Positions 53,372-61,475 of a stretch of DNA of 64,000 nucleotides are shown here, piece by piece. Source of the stretch: Stercoripulliclostridium_A sp964480195. Its GTDB lineage: Bacteria > Bacillota > Clostridia > Christensenellales > DTU072. The stretch lies in contig CAYZOJ010000001.1 of NCBI GenBank assembly GCA_964480195.1, positions 8,888 through 72,887 of the forward strand, given 5' to 3'. The notes under the pieces were generated by a model. The model saw only the letters and a list, made by a program, of their open reading frames with translations. It searched no databases and was not told where the DNA came from. Every line of letters starts with the position of its first letter. Position 1 is the first letter of the stretch. A program made the translations under genes and the position numbers.

Positions 53372-54856
53372 CTATTGCCGTAAGTTAATCAATATGATGA
53401 CAAGTATCACCACAAAAGCAACAACCGCAAAAACAATAGCGACGGTTTCCACCTTCGGCATCTGTATATTTGACGTAATCGTGTTTGTTGTTGCTGTTGT
53501 TTTTTGCGTGGGCTTCTTTGCTGTTACGGTAAACTTAAGTTCGCCGTTCGGGAGCCCGTTTCCGACATATTCATAGTACCCGTCATACTTTTCAAACCCG
53601 TCTAACGATGGTTTGATCATATATAACGACGTGTTTATCGTTATCTTTAACGAGCCAAATGACTTCCACGTCTTTGCGGGACTTAAAAAGTAGTTGTACG
53701 TATATTGGTTATCCTCGTGTGCATTCGTTTTATAGTTATAATCTACATCGGGATAGAGCGGTGCGGTAACTTCGTTTATTATCGTTTCGCCTGGCGCAAA
53801 ACTAAGGTCGTATTCGTACCAGCATATAAGGTCGGAACCTAAGTCCATATAGTCATCGAAAGTCCAATTATCGCGACGCCATGCCGACTTACTATTGTTG
53901 TGTTTTGCTACTATCGCGTTATGTAGGTCTATGTCCGAAATGCCCGAGATTGCGGAATAATCAGACATCTCCTTAATCATATCGAAATACGTTATCCGGT
54001 CTTGGGAAACAATGCGTACTGAGCCCGTACGCTCTTTTTCAAAAGACATCGTATCGTAATACCTTACCGCCGAGCCCAAATTGTCGTTATCAATATCGAC
54101 ATCACTATACTTGTACATATCGTTTCCGATGTCCGCTCCGATAAAGTATACGGTAACTCTTTTGTAGTAAGCCGACTTAGATTTATCGGCGGTATCGCTT
54201 TCTTCGTCTAGTTCAAACGTCAATACCCCGCCGTATTGTTCTTCGCTTTTAGTGGCATTGCCCACGGCTATTCCGTCGTAATTGCTTAAATAAAATCTTA
54301 CCGCCCGTCCTGTCGAATGTACGTCACAGACATATTTATAAACTTCGAGGTCTTGGTCATACTTGCCCCTCTCTATGCACTCGTCACTTAAAAGTTTTAC
54401 GTCTTCGGAGTAATTGAAATTGTAATTACCGTCATTTACTTTATAACTATAACGAATACGTTTGTCTATACTATCACCGTTAACCGTTATATTCATATAC
54501 TCTTTTGTGGCTTCGTCCGGCTCATCGCACACAAAACCTATAGGAAACAAAAGTCCGACATCGGCTGTATAATCGGCGGGGTTGCGGAACGCATATTTAG
54601 CCGTCACCTTGCCTCCGCAATCGTATTGGTTAAACTTCTCCTTATCTATTTGGATATCGAAGGTAAGCTCCTCGCTGTCGACAACAATAGGACAATCCTC
54701 TGTCGTGAGCAACACTCCGCTCGAGTCCACACCCTCAAAATACGTCATCGCGGAATTGGCTGACGCGGGTGCCCCGCCTAAGCTCGTTAGCGAAAACGCC
54801 GTTACGCATATCGCAAACAACAACGCAAAAGCCACTGCTTCAATTTTTCTTTTCAT
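53372..54856 (-). CDS. Tandem surface protein paralogue 3
   Basis: 494 residues, the first of the three in transcription order. Signal peptide AVAFALLFAICVTAFSLTSL, ectodomain with the shared blocks (GVDSSGVLLTTEDCPIV, YDCGGKVTAKYAFRNPADYT, DLICWYEYDLSFAPGETI, SPAKTWKSFGSLKITINTSL), a Thr/Lys-rich stalk (KKPTQKTTATTNTITSN), one transmembrane helix (VETVAIVFAVVAFVVILVII) and almost no cytoplasmic tail. AAGGAGG precedes the ATG. It follows the VanZ-like gene by 48 bases. Confidence 0.75.
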   Translation of the reverse strand: MKRKIEAVAFALLFAICVTAFSLTSLGGAPASANSAMTYFEGVDSSGVLLTTEDCPIVVDSEELTFDIQIDKEKFNQYDCGGKVTAKYAFRNPADYTADVGLLFPIGFVCDEPDEATKEYMNITVNGDSIDKRIRYSYKVNDGNYNFNYSEDVKLLSDECIERGKYDQDLEVYKYVCDVHSTGRAVRFYLSNYDGIAVGNATKSEEQYGGVLTFELDEESDTADKSKSAYYKRVTVYFIGADIGNDMYKYSDVDIDNDNLGSAVRYYDTMSFEKERTGSVRIVSQDRITYFDMIKEMSDYSAISGISDIDLHNAIVAKHNNSKSAWRRDNWTFDDYMDLGSDLICWYEYDLSFAPGETIINEVTAPLYPDVDYNYKTNAHEDNQYTYNYFLSPAKTWKSFGSLKITINTSLYMIKPSLDGFEKYDGYYEYVGNGLPNGELKFTVTAKKPTQKTTATTNTITSNIQMPKVETVAIVFAVVAFVVILVIILINLRQ

Positions 54857-54904
54857 GTCTGCCTCCTTGTCTTTTAGTTTCTCATTTTTCCGTCTTTAAC
54901 TCGT

Positions 54905-57046
54905 TTATCTATAATATCTATCGTCGTAACCTCTGTGATAGCCGTCTTTTCTTTCGTCGTGTTTTTTACCTTTCTTTGTCATGGACGACGCACTGAACGT
55001 CTTGAACTCATCGCGGAACTCGCCTTGCTGTACGTCCGAAACGACATAGATTGACACAAATATTATCAACGTTAAAACCATTCCGATAACGCTTCCCGCG
55101 AAGTCGATAACAACGTCAATAAACGACGCCGTCCTGCCGGACGTAAAAATCGGCAATTGGAATATCTCCGAGATCCCCGCGACGGCAAATGTAATTACCG
55201 GGGCGACGACTGCACTCCACCCTTTCTTTTTAAGCATTAACAGGCAACACGTAAGCACGCCTACGCCGAGTAAACCGAATGCCGCAAAGTGTCCGATGAA
55301 TTTACGCACGAACAGTTTGAAGCTCTTATAGATTACTCCGTGAACGGTCTTTTCCGCCACGAGTTCGGAATTCAATGAAGTCGTGGCTCTAAGCTTTATA
55401 TCGCCTATTCCGGTGCAAAGAAGATTTCCGTCCTCTCCTATCGTGCCGGGTCCCTCGACAACTTCCCAAGTAACCTCGGCGTCCGTAAAATTCCTTTCGT
55501 ACTGCACCGAATACTTCGATGAGGAATTATAAGCTATTCTTTCGTCGCCGACTATTGCCATTTCCGACGGCACTCCGCCGAGAACGTTAACGACAACGTC
55601 TTTTGTAAGGCTCTTATCATATACGGACGTTACCGAAATTACGCACTCGCCGTTAGATACGCCGTACACTTCGCCGTACTCACCGACCGTCGCAACGCTC
55701 GGATCCGACGATACCATAACGAACTCTAAGCTCGACGATATCTTCTTATCCGTATATTTCGGACTCAACCATCCGCTCTTGCCCTCTTTTATATTCAACG
55801 CCGACGGAACTCGCACGCTTCCGAGAACGGGGGCTTCTCCGATTACCGTTACGGTCTTAGTTTCGGTTACGCCGTAAGCCGATACCGTTACCGTAACGAC
55901 TCCCTCTTTCACTCCCAAAAACGACTTACCGTTGGGCACTACCGAATCGCCCTCGATATGTACTTCGTAATAGTCTTCGTCAAGCAGACGATAATCGTCC
56001 GCGAACGCGTTTACATATCCGTAATTCCCGACCATAATTTCTGACTTCAGGGTAAATCTTATGTCGTTAGGGGTACCCAAAACGTCGATTCCGTGTTCAT
56101 ACACAACAACTTCCGCAACGTCGTATACTTCGTCGGAATATACCGATTTGACTTTGATTTCCGTCTTTCCGACGCCTATTGCTCGCATGCTCGAACCGCT
56201 GTATTCGAGTATCGTTTCGTCTGCTATTTCCGCAACTACTCCGCGCGGTGCGTCGCTCGGGAATACGGAATATTGAATGCCTATCATATCGCCTTCCGTA
56301 AGAAAATACTCGCTCTCTTTGAGCGTTATGCTTTCGGGCGGTTCAATGCTTCCCGACGCGTAAACCGTTTTAACGAGTTTTTGGTAGTTATCGAGAATTA
56401 CCGTAACTTCGACTTCCGATTTATACGGCAGTAGACTCCCGTCGTCATAATAGCCTTGTTCGTGCGGTATGATAACTCTACTTTTCCCGACGGGCTCTCC
56501 GTCGTATTCCACTCGCATCTCCGAGTATTCGCCTACCCTAAGTTCGGTATCGAACGTAACAGACAATTTGGATACGTCCAACTCACGCTGTTTTTCAAAG
56601 CAATCGTAAGTCCTCTCTGCTTTAACTCCGGCGCCTCCCGTCGCTACCGCCGTTACCGTTACGGTGCCTTCGCCGATAAAGACGAGTTCGCCGTCCTCGT
56701 TGACGATTGCGACATTCGGATCGTCTACGGTATAACTTACGGTTGTGTCGGTCGCGTTTTGGGGATAGAATACAACGTAAAGTTTTACGGTATCGCCCTC
56801 GTGATATGTGCTGTTACTATATCTGTCGCCGAATGCGATTCTATTGACTGCGACGTCGTTTTCCCTTTTTAATACTGAATTGACGATATTGCCGATAAAA
56901 TCCGATTGTACCGCACTCGCATCTCCCGGGGTGAGCCCCTCTAAAAGAAGTATAACCGTCAAAATAACGGTACAAATGAGCGCGAACCACGCAAGTGCGC
57001 GCATTCTCTTACGGGTTTTACTTTCTCTTATGCGAATTTTTTTCAT
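54905..57046 (-). CDS. VanZ-like membrane protein with large Ig-like (Big_2) insertion
   Basis: 713 residues. The first transmembrane helix (residues about 18-36, ALAWFALICTVILTVILLLE) followed by GLTPGDASAVQSDFIGNIV looks like the VanZ start. Residues about 65-570 are extracellular Ig-like modules (VYPQNATDTTVSY-type Big_2, then YKSEVEVTVILDN, VSSDPSVATVGEYGEVYGV). From 574 the VanZ core resumes: RKFIGHFAAFGLLG (His586), AGISEIFQLPIFTSGRTASF (Glu627, Gln630, Arg638) and IDVVIDFAGSVIG (Asp644), with three helices. The usual Asn of the last motif is Asp. A basic, Tyr/Arg-rich tail ends it. VanZ-family proteins are linked to teicoplanin resistance and envelope functions. It has its own promoter and leads the paralogue operon. 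Confidence 0.75.
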   Translation of the reverse strand: MKKIRIRESKTRKRMRALAWFALICTVILTVILLLEGLTPGDASAVQSDFIGNIVNSVLKRENDVAVNRIAFGDRYSNSTYHEGDTVKLYVVFYPQNATDTTVSYTVDDPNVAIVNEDGELVFIGEGTVTVTAVATGGAGVKAERTYDCFEKQRELDVSKLSVTFDTELRVGEYSEMRVEYDGEPVGKSRVIIPHEQGYYDDGSLLPYKSEVEVTVILDNYQKLVKTVYASGSIEPPESITLKESEYFLTEGDMIGIQYSVFPSDAPRGVVAEIADETILEYSGSSMRAIGVGKTEIKVKSVYSDEVYDVAEVVVYEHGIDVLGTPNDIRFTLKSEIMVGNYGYVNAFADDYRLLDEDYYEVHIEGDSVVPNGKSFLGVKEGVVTVTVSAYGVTETKTVTVIGEAPVLGSVRVPSALNIKEGKSGWLSPKYTDKKISSSLEFVMVSSDPSVATVGEYGEVYGVSNGECVISVTSVYDKSLTKDVVVNVLGGVPSEMAIVGDERIAYNSSSKYSVQYERNFTDAEVTWEVVEGPGTIGEDGNLLCTGIGDIKLRATTSLNSELVAEKTVHGVIYKSFKLFVRKFIGHFAAFGLLGVGVLTCCLLMLKKKGWSAVVAPVITFAVAGISEIFQLPIFTSGRTASFIDVVIDFAGSVIGMVLTLIIFVSIYVVSDVQQGEFRDEFKTFSASSMTKKGKKHDERKDGYHRGYDDRYYR

Positions 57047-57066
57047 ACCGACAATCTCCTACTTAC

Positions 57067-57095
57067 ATTATATAGTCGCGCGCGAAGCAAGTCAA
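57067..57095 (-). promoter_or_regulatory. Predicted promoter of the VanZ/Ig-paralogue operon
   Basis: Minus strand -35 TTGACT (57090-57095), 17 bp spacer containing CGCGCGCG, -10 TATAAT (57067-57072), about 20 bases before the start. Confidence 0.78.
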
Positions 57096-57880
57096 TGCGT
57101 AATCCGAAATTTTATCGTTTTCGCGTAAAACATNNNNNNNNNNNNNNNNNNNNNNNNNNNNNNNNNNNNNNNNNNNNNNNNNNNNNNNNNNNNNNNNNNN
57201 NNNNNNNNNNNNNNNNNNNNNNNNNNNNNNNNNGTTCCGTATATTCCGTGATTTGTCCAAACTACAAGCCTGTGCTCTTGCATCTTTTCGGCAGTCGCTT
57301 CGCCTATCTCCATCGTACCGCAAACCATACACGGAAGCACGCCCACTCCGTCGGGGAATACTACTATAGCTTCCGTATTGGAACGCCATAGTTTTTCCGT
57401 AAACAACCGCTCGTCTACCGGCGTAACCGCGGACATACACATCGTGTACGTCGGGTGCGTGTGCATGACTATTCTGTGCGCGGGATCTTGTTTTAGTCTT
57501 ACCGCGTGCGTCATAAGGTGCGCAGGGCACTCGCTCGTGAACTTTCCGCCGTCCGTCCAACCCCATAAGAGTTCTGCGGTTTCAAGGTCGTCGGCAATAC
57601 GGATTATACCGAGATTTTTTTGAGGATCTTTGATGACGTTCTTAAAATACTTGCCGGTTCCCGTAAATAAAAAGTACTTGCCTTTGAGTATCTCATCCGC
57701 ATGGAAGTTTAGCGGTATCGTGCGCAAAACCTTATCCGTGTCGAGGTACTCTTTAAGCTCGTTTTCGTCGAGTATGCACGATACGTTTCCGCCGTTGCGC
57801 TCGTCCCAACCTTGTCTATACATATTGGCGGTAACGTCCGCCATTTCAGTAATAAAGTTAGATGTCAAAATGTCTTTCAT
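57092..57880 (-). CDS. rhaD: Rhamnulose-1-phosphate aldolase, interrupted by assembly gap (3' end uncertain)
   Basis: Class II zinc aldolase that cleaves rhamnulose-1-phosphate (and in some bacteria fuculose-1-phosphate) to DHAP and lactaldehyde. About 215 residues are readable before the gap: RQGWDERNGGNVS, FHADEILKGKYFLFTGTGKY, LWGWTDGGKFTSECPAH (catalytic-type Glu), MHTHPTY (zinc pair) and the third zinc ligand in NHGIYG. RhaD is usually about 270 residues, so some 55 residues should follow; the peptide after the N run (MFYAKTIKFRITH) does not look like a RhaD C-terminus, so the stop at 57092 is probably not the real end. CGGAG precedes the ATG, which overlaps the kinase stop (ATGA). Confidence 0.82.
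   Translation of the reverse strand: MKDILTSNFITEMADVTANMYRQGWDERNGGNVSCILDENELKEYLDTDKVLRTIPLNFHADEILKGKYFLFTGTGKYFKNVIKDPQKNLGIIRIADDLETAELLWGWTDGGKFTSECPAHLMTHAVRLKQDPAHRIVMHTHPTYTMCMSAVTPVDERLFTEKLWRSNTEAIVVFPDGVGVLPCMVCGTMEIGEATAEKMQEHRLVVWTNHGIYGXXXXXXXXXXXXXXXXXXXXXXXXXXXXXXXXXXMFYAKTIKFRITH
57134..57233. other. Assembly gap (100 N)
   Basis: Exactly 100 unknown bases, the usual placeholder for a scaffold join. True length and order are not known; it removes the 3' end of rhaD and anything between rhaD and the VanZ/Ig promoter. Confidence 0.99.
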
Positions 57881-59169
57881 AAACGCTCCGTTTGTGTTTT
57901 TATATTGCCTACGGCGGTCGCTTCTATCGGCAACGCCGTTACCTTTTTGCCCGTGGCATTCGCGGTCATTTCGTTGAGTAGGTTGTTGTGAGCACCGCCT
58001 CCGACGATATAAATCTTGTCGTACTTCTTGCCGGTAGTCGATTCGATGTCGCGTACGGCTTTCTTATAGCCCTCCGCAAGACTTAAAAATATCGCTCGGT
58101 ATAAGTCGGCGTCGGAAGACGGCGGATTTTCCAAAAGCAAATTGCGAATTTCCGACTCCATGTCTTCCGGTGCAAGCAGTCTTTCGTCGTTGACGTCAAA
58201 TGTATGATTGTATGTGGATTGGGTTGCCGATTTCACGGCTTCGGTTACCTTTATTCCGCTTTTTTTGAGAACTTCGTTAATCAACCACATGCCCGTAACG
58301 TTTTTTAGATACCTATAATATCCTACACCGCCTTCGTTTGAAAAGTTGGCGCGGTATGCGTCTTCCGTCGTGCAGGAGTCCTTTAATTTTACGCCTACCA
58401 GCGACCATGTTCCCGACGAAATCAAAATGCCGTCCTCGGCACTTACCGCTTCGAACGCGCAAGCCGTATCGTGAGAGGCGCACAGCTTGACTACGGTATT
58501 ACCTCCGACCTCTTCCGCTATATCGGCGCGTAGCTCTCCCACATCGGTTCCCGGGGATGAAAGTGCTCCGAAAATGTTTCGGGGAAGTCCCAATGCTTCT
58601 ATGATGTCCGTATCGAAAGTCTTGGTTTTAGCGTTTACAAGTCCCGTCGTCGTCGCCATGGTGTACTCTTTGACTTTGTTTCCCGTAAGCAAATACGAGT
58701 AGTACTCGGGCGTCATCAAAAAGTCGGTAACGCCTTTAAGTCTTCCGCGTTCCCAGTCGTCGTAAAGCGCGTATATCGTGTTGTAACTTGCAAACTGTAT
58801 GCCGGTTCTCCTATACAGTTCCTCGAACGGCACTATGGCGTGAACTTTTTTGACCGCGTCGAGGGTTCGAGGATCGCGATATGCGTAATGAGGTAAAACA
58901 CTCTCGTCCCCGCGCATTAACACATAATCGACGCCCCACGAATCTATCGAGAGGCTTTCGATGTCGCCGTACTCGGCAAACGCTTTTTTAATTCCGATTT
59001 TGATATGCTCGAAAATTCGCGCGGTATCCCAAACGTAACCCGACGAGGTACGCGTAGCACCTGTCGGGAAACGATAAATTTCTTTTAACTCGACGTCGCC
59101 GTCCTTACATTGTCCGACGATATGCCTTCCGCTCGTCGCGCCGAGATCTATTGCAAGCCTATACTTCAT
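57877..59169 (-). CDS. rhaB: Rhamnulokinase-family sugar kinase
   Basis: 430-residue FGGY kinase phosphorylating the C1 hydroxyl of a ketose. Motifs: AIDLGATSGR (phosphate 1), SIDSWGVDYVLM (catalytic Asp region), YRDPRT (sugar-binding, rhamnulokinase-like), SHDTACAFEAV, SSGTWSLVGV and IVGGGAHNNLLNEM (adenosine/phosphate 2). Somewhat shorter than E. coli RhaB (489). It follows an L-fucose isomerase by one base, without a clear ribosome site, so its natural ketose may be L-fuculose as well as or instead of L-rhamnulose. The stop overlaps rhaD by four bases. Confidence 0.88.
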   Translation of the reverse strand: MKYRLAIDLGATSGRHIVGQCKDGDVELKEIYRFPTGATRTSSGYVWDTARIFEHIKIGIKKAFAEYGDIESLSIDSWGVDYVLMRGDESVLPHYAYRDPRTLDAVKKVHAIVPFEELYRRTGIQFASYNTIYALYDDWERGRLKGVTDFLMTPEYYSYLLTGNKVKEYTMATTTGLVNAKTKTFDTDIIEALGLPRNIFGALSSPGTDVGELRADIAEEVGGNTVVKLCASHDTACAFEAVSAEDGILISSGTWSLVGVKLKDSCTTEDAYRANFSNEGGVGYYRYLKNVTGMWLINEVLKKSGIKVTEAVKSATQSTYNHTFDVNDERLLAPEDMESEIRNLLLENPPSSDADLYRAIFLSLAEGYKKAVRDIESTTGKKYDKIYIVGGGAHNNLLNEMTANATGKKVTALPIEATAVGNIKTQTERL

Positions 59170-59170
59170 A

Positions 59171-60976
59171 CTATTTGCGTACGTTCTTGTACATCGGACC
59201 GTAAGCTTCGCACGCGCGATAGTCTTGTCCTTCTTTATCCATTCCGAACGCGTTCCACGCGGCGGGTCTATAAATATCCTGTTCGTCTACGTTGTGCATA
59301 CATACGGGGATACGCAAAATACTGCACATCGTTATGAGGTCGGCGCCTATATGACCGTATGAGATGGCTCCGTGGTTCGCGCCCCAGTTGTTCATAACGT
59401 CGTATGCGGACTTGAACGCGCCTTTGCCCGTAACTCTCGGCGTAAACCAAGTGCAGGGCCAAGTGTAGTCGGTACGCTTCCAGAGTTTATCGGTAACTTC
59501 GTCGGGAAGCGCGACCGTCCAGCCCTCAACTATCTGCATAACGGGTCCGAGCCCTTTTACGAGATTGAGCCTTATCATCGTGGCGGGCATTTCGGTACGA
59601 GTAACGAATCTACTCGAGTATCCGCCTCCGCGGAAGTATCCGAGATCCGCATAGGGCCACGTCGTGTGAGCCATCATCGTGTCGATGTCTTCGTCGGTAA
59701 CTTCCCACCACTGCTTCATTGTCGGATTGCCGTTTTCGTCGCGAACCTCACCGCACGCGTCTACACAGCACGCACCCGAATTGATAAGATGTATAAACCC
59801 GTCGGCGACTTTGGCGTTGCCTTCGATTTCGTATCCCGTTACACGCTTTACCGCGTCACCGCTCCAATACGTGCGGACGTCTGCAAACATTTGCGCTCTG
59901 CCGGTCAAAAGTTTCATAAACAGCATAGATACGCCGTTCAACGTATCGTTCTCGGTTGCGAGTACGTAAGGTTCGCGAGCGCCGTTCCAGTCGAACGACG
60001 AATTCAAAATGCTCTCGGGGAAGTCGCAGTTCGGATAAAAGTCCGTCCATTGGCGTTGTCCTTGGAAACCGCCCACTATCGCGTTATGTCCGACAGCCTC
60101 TTCTTCTCTGCCCTTGGGAAGTTTTTTGTTCCCGTTGTAAAGGTCTTTGATGATACAAGCCATCTTGGCGGTAAACTCCCAATCTTTTTCTTTTTGCGCA
60201 TCCGACTTTTGAAGTTCGACGGGGTTCTTGTCGAAATCGGGACGGCACTTTTCCTTAATCCACGCAAGTGCTTTTTTGTACTCGGCTTTATCGTAAATGC
60301 CCTCGGTCATGCGACGTATGATTTCGACTTCGTCTACGGACTCGACACGCATTCCGAGGTACTCTTCAAAGAACTCGGGGGAAATGATACTGCCTCCGAT
60401 ACCCATCGTAACAGAACCGATTTGCAAGTAACTTTTACCGCGCATTGTTGCTACAGCTACAGAAGCACGTGCAAAACGGAGTATCTTTTCTTGTACGTCG
60501 TCAGGTATGCTCATATCGTCCGCGTCCTGAACTTCGTGTCCGTAGATACCGAATGCGGGCAATCCCTTTTGCGCGTGAGTGGCAAGCACCGACGCAAGAT
60601 ATACCGCTCCCGGTCTTTCCGTTCCGTTAAAGCCCCAAACGGCTTTTATCGTCATCGGGTCCATATCCATGGTTTCGGCACCATAGCACCAGCACGGCGT
60701 TACCGTCAAGGTGATGTCTACACCGTTTTTACGGAATTTATCTTGGCATGCGGCGGCTTCCGCGACTCTTCCTATCGTCGTATCCGCGATAATGACTTTG
60801 ACGGGTTCGCCGTTACTGTATCTCACGTTATTACGTATAAGCTCCGCGGCGACGTTTGCCATTGCCATCGTTTGGTCTTCGAGGCTTTCTCTTACCTTAA
60901 TTTTACCGCGTCTACCGTCTATGGTCGGTCTTATGCCTATTACGGGATAATCTCCTATCAATCTGGACTTTGCCAT
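59171..60976 (-). CDS. fucI: L-fucose isomerase
   Basis: 601 residues, the FucI length. Converts L-fucose to L-fuculose (also D-arabinose) in the cytoplasm using Mn2+. Family landmarks: YPVIGIRPTIDGRRG at the start, TPCWCYGAETMDMDP, VWGFNGTERPGAVYLASVLA, YGHEVQDADDMSIP, RGKSYLQIGSVTMGIGGSI, and towards the C-terminus TWPYADLGYFRGGGY and WGANHGAISYGHIGADL. AAGGAGA precedes the ATG; a good promoter lies upstream. First gene of the fucI-rhaB-rhaD operon. No RhaA or FucK/FucA homologue is visible in the window. Confidence 0.95.
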   Translation of the reverse strand: MAKSRLIGDYPVIGIRPTIDGRRGKIKVRESLEDQTMAMANVAAELIRNNVRYSNGEPVKVIIADTTIGRVAEAAACQDKFRKNGVDITLTVTPCWCYGAETMDMDPMTIKAVWGFNGTERPGAVYLASVLATHAQKGLPAFGIYGHEVQDADDMSIPDDVQEKILRFARASVAVATMRGKSYLQIGSVTMGIGGSIISPEFFEEYLGMRVESVDEVEIIRRMTEGIYDKAEYKKALAWIKEKCRPDFDKNPVELQKSDAQKEKDWEFTAKMACIIKDLYNGNKKLPKGREEEAVGHNAIVGGFQGQRQWTDFYPNCDFPESILNSSFDWNGAREPYVLATENDTLNGVSMLFMKLLTGRAQMFADVRTYWSGDAVKRVTGYEIEGNAKVADGFIHLINSGACCVDACGEVRDENGNPTMKQWWEVTDEDIDTMMAHTTWPYADLGYFRGGGYSSRFVTRTEMPATMIRLNLVKGLGPVMQIVEGWTVALPDEVTDKLWKRTDYTWPCTWFTPRVTGKGAFKSAYDVMNNWGANHGAISYGHIGADLITMCSILRIPVCMHNVDEQDIYRPAAWNAFGMDKEGQDYRACEAYGPMYKNVRK

Positions 60977-61018
60977 ATGTGTTCTCCTTAAAATTTATAG
61001 CGGGGGGCGCCCTTAAAT

Positions 61019-61047
61019 ATAATACCATACTTATAAGCCTTTGTAAA
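61019..61047 (-). promoter_or_regulatory. Predicted promoter of the fucI-rhaB-rhaD operon
   Basis: Minus strand -35 TTTACA (61042-61047), 17 bp spacer, -10 TATTAT (61019-61024). The leader holds a GGGCGCCCC stretch before the ribosome site. Confidence 0.72.
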
Positions 61048-61076
61048 TCCAAAATTATCTCAACGCGATTTTGTAC

Positions 61077-61105
61077 TTGACAAAACTCAAACGCCGTCAT
61101 ACAAT
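61077..61105 (+). promoter_or_regulatory. Promoter of csoR-copA
   Basis: Consensus -35 TTGACA (61077-61082), 17 bp spacer, -10 TACAAT (61100-61105). The CsoR operator begins just after the -10, so repressor binding would cover the transcription start. Confidence 0.85.
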
Positions 61106-61112
61106 ATATACA

Positions 61113-61127
61113 TACCCCTCGGGGGTA
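61113..61127. promoter_or_regulatory. CsoR-type copper operator
   Basis: TACCCCTCGGGGGTA, a G-tract palindrome of the form recognised by CsoR-family copper repressors (TACCCnnnnGGGTA-like), between promoter and csoR start. Copper binding by CsoR should release it. Confidence 0.82.
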
Positions 61128-61139
61128 TATGGAGGCTAT

Positions 61140-61460
61140 ATGAATACCGATAAAAAATGTGCGTCTTGCTCTTGCTGTGAGCGCAAAAAACATACTCCGC
61201 GGAGCGAAGCGGATCTTAAAGCGTTGACTTCGAGGCTTAACAGAATAATCGGACAGCTTAACGGCATTAAAACAATGCTCGACGAAAACCGCTACTGCGG
61301 TGATATTCTGATACAGCTTTCCGCCGCGGAAAGCGCACTCAGAAACTTCGGCTATGAGGTTTTAGGCGATCACCTCAAAACGTGCGTCGTCGAAAACGTC
61401 ATCGAAGGCAATTACGACATCCTCGACGAAACCGTCGAACTCGTTAAAAAACTCAAATAA
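61140..61460 (+). CDS. csoR: CsoR-family copper-sensing repressor
   Basis: 106-residue all-helical metal-sensing repressor. Start at 61140 because GGAGG lies 6 bases before it; an upstream in-frame ATG would lie within the promoter. The copper ligands are in place: Cys53 (NRYCGDIL), His78 and Cys82 (GDHLKTC), with the 25- and 4-residue spacing of CsoR. The helix RLNRIIGQLNGIKTMLDE is the family's DNA/core helix. The N-terminus has an added Cys cluster (CASCSCC, residues 7-13), not part of the usual site. Its operator lies in its own promoter and the copper ATPase follows by 15 bases, so it represses both. Confidence 0.93.
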   Translation: MNTDKKCASCSCCERKKHTPRSEADLKALTSRLNRIIGQLNGIKTMLDENRYCGDILIQLSAAESALRNFGYEVLGDHLKTCVVENVIEGNYDILDETVELVKKLK

Positions 61461-61475
61461 AGAAATACTCTTGAT

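Noticed and set aside
26259..57046. LPXTG/sortase anchoring of the surface proteins.
   Set aside because: No LPXTG-like motif was found near any C-terminus; the proteins carry lipoboxes or C-terminal transmembrane helices, and no sortase gene is in the window.
57063..57566. A minus-strand frame joining rhaD antiframe to VLRENDKISDYALTCF across the N run.
   Set aside because: It depends on reading through unknown bases, and on the other side it is a wrong frame of rhaD.
59372..60991. A 539-codon plus-strand frame opposite fucI.
   Set aside because: Antisense shadow of an unmistakable FucI; no recognisable domain and no start signal.
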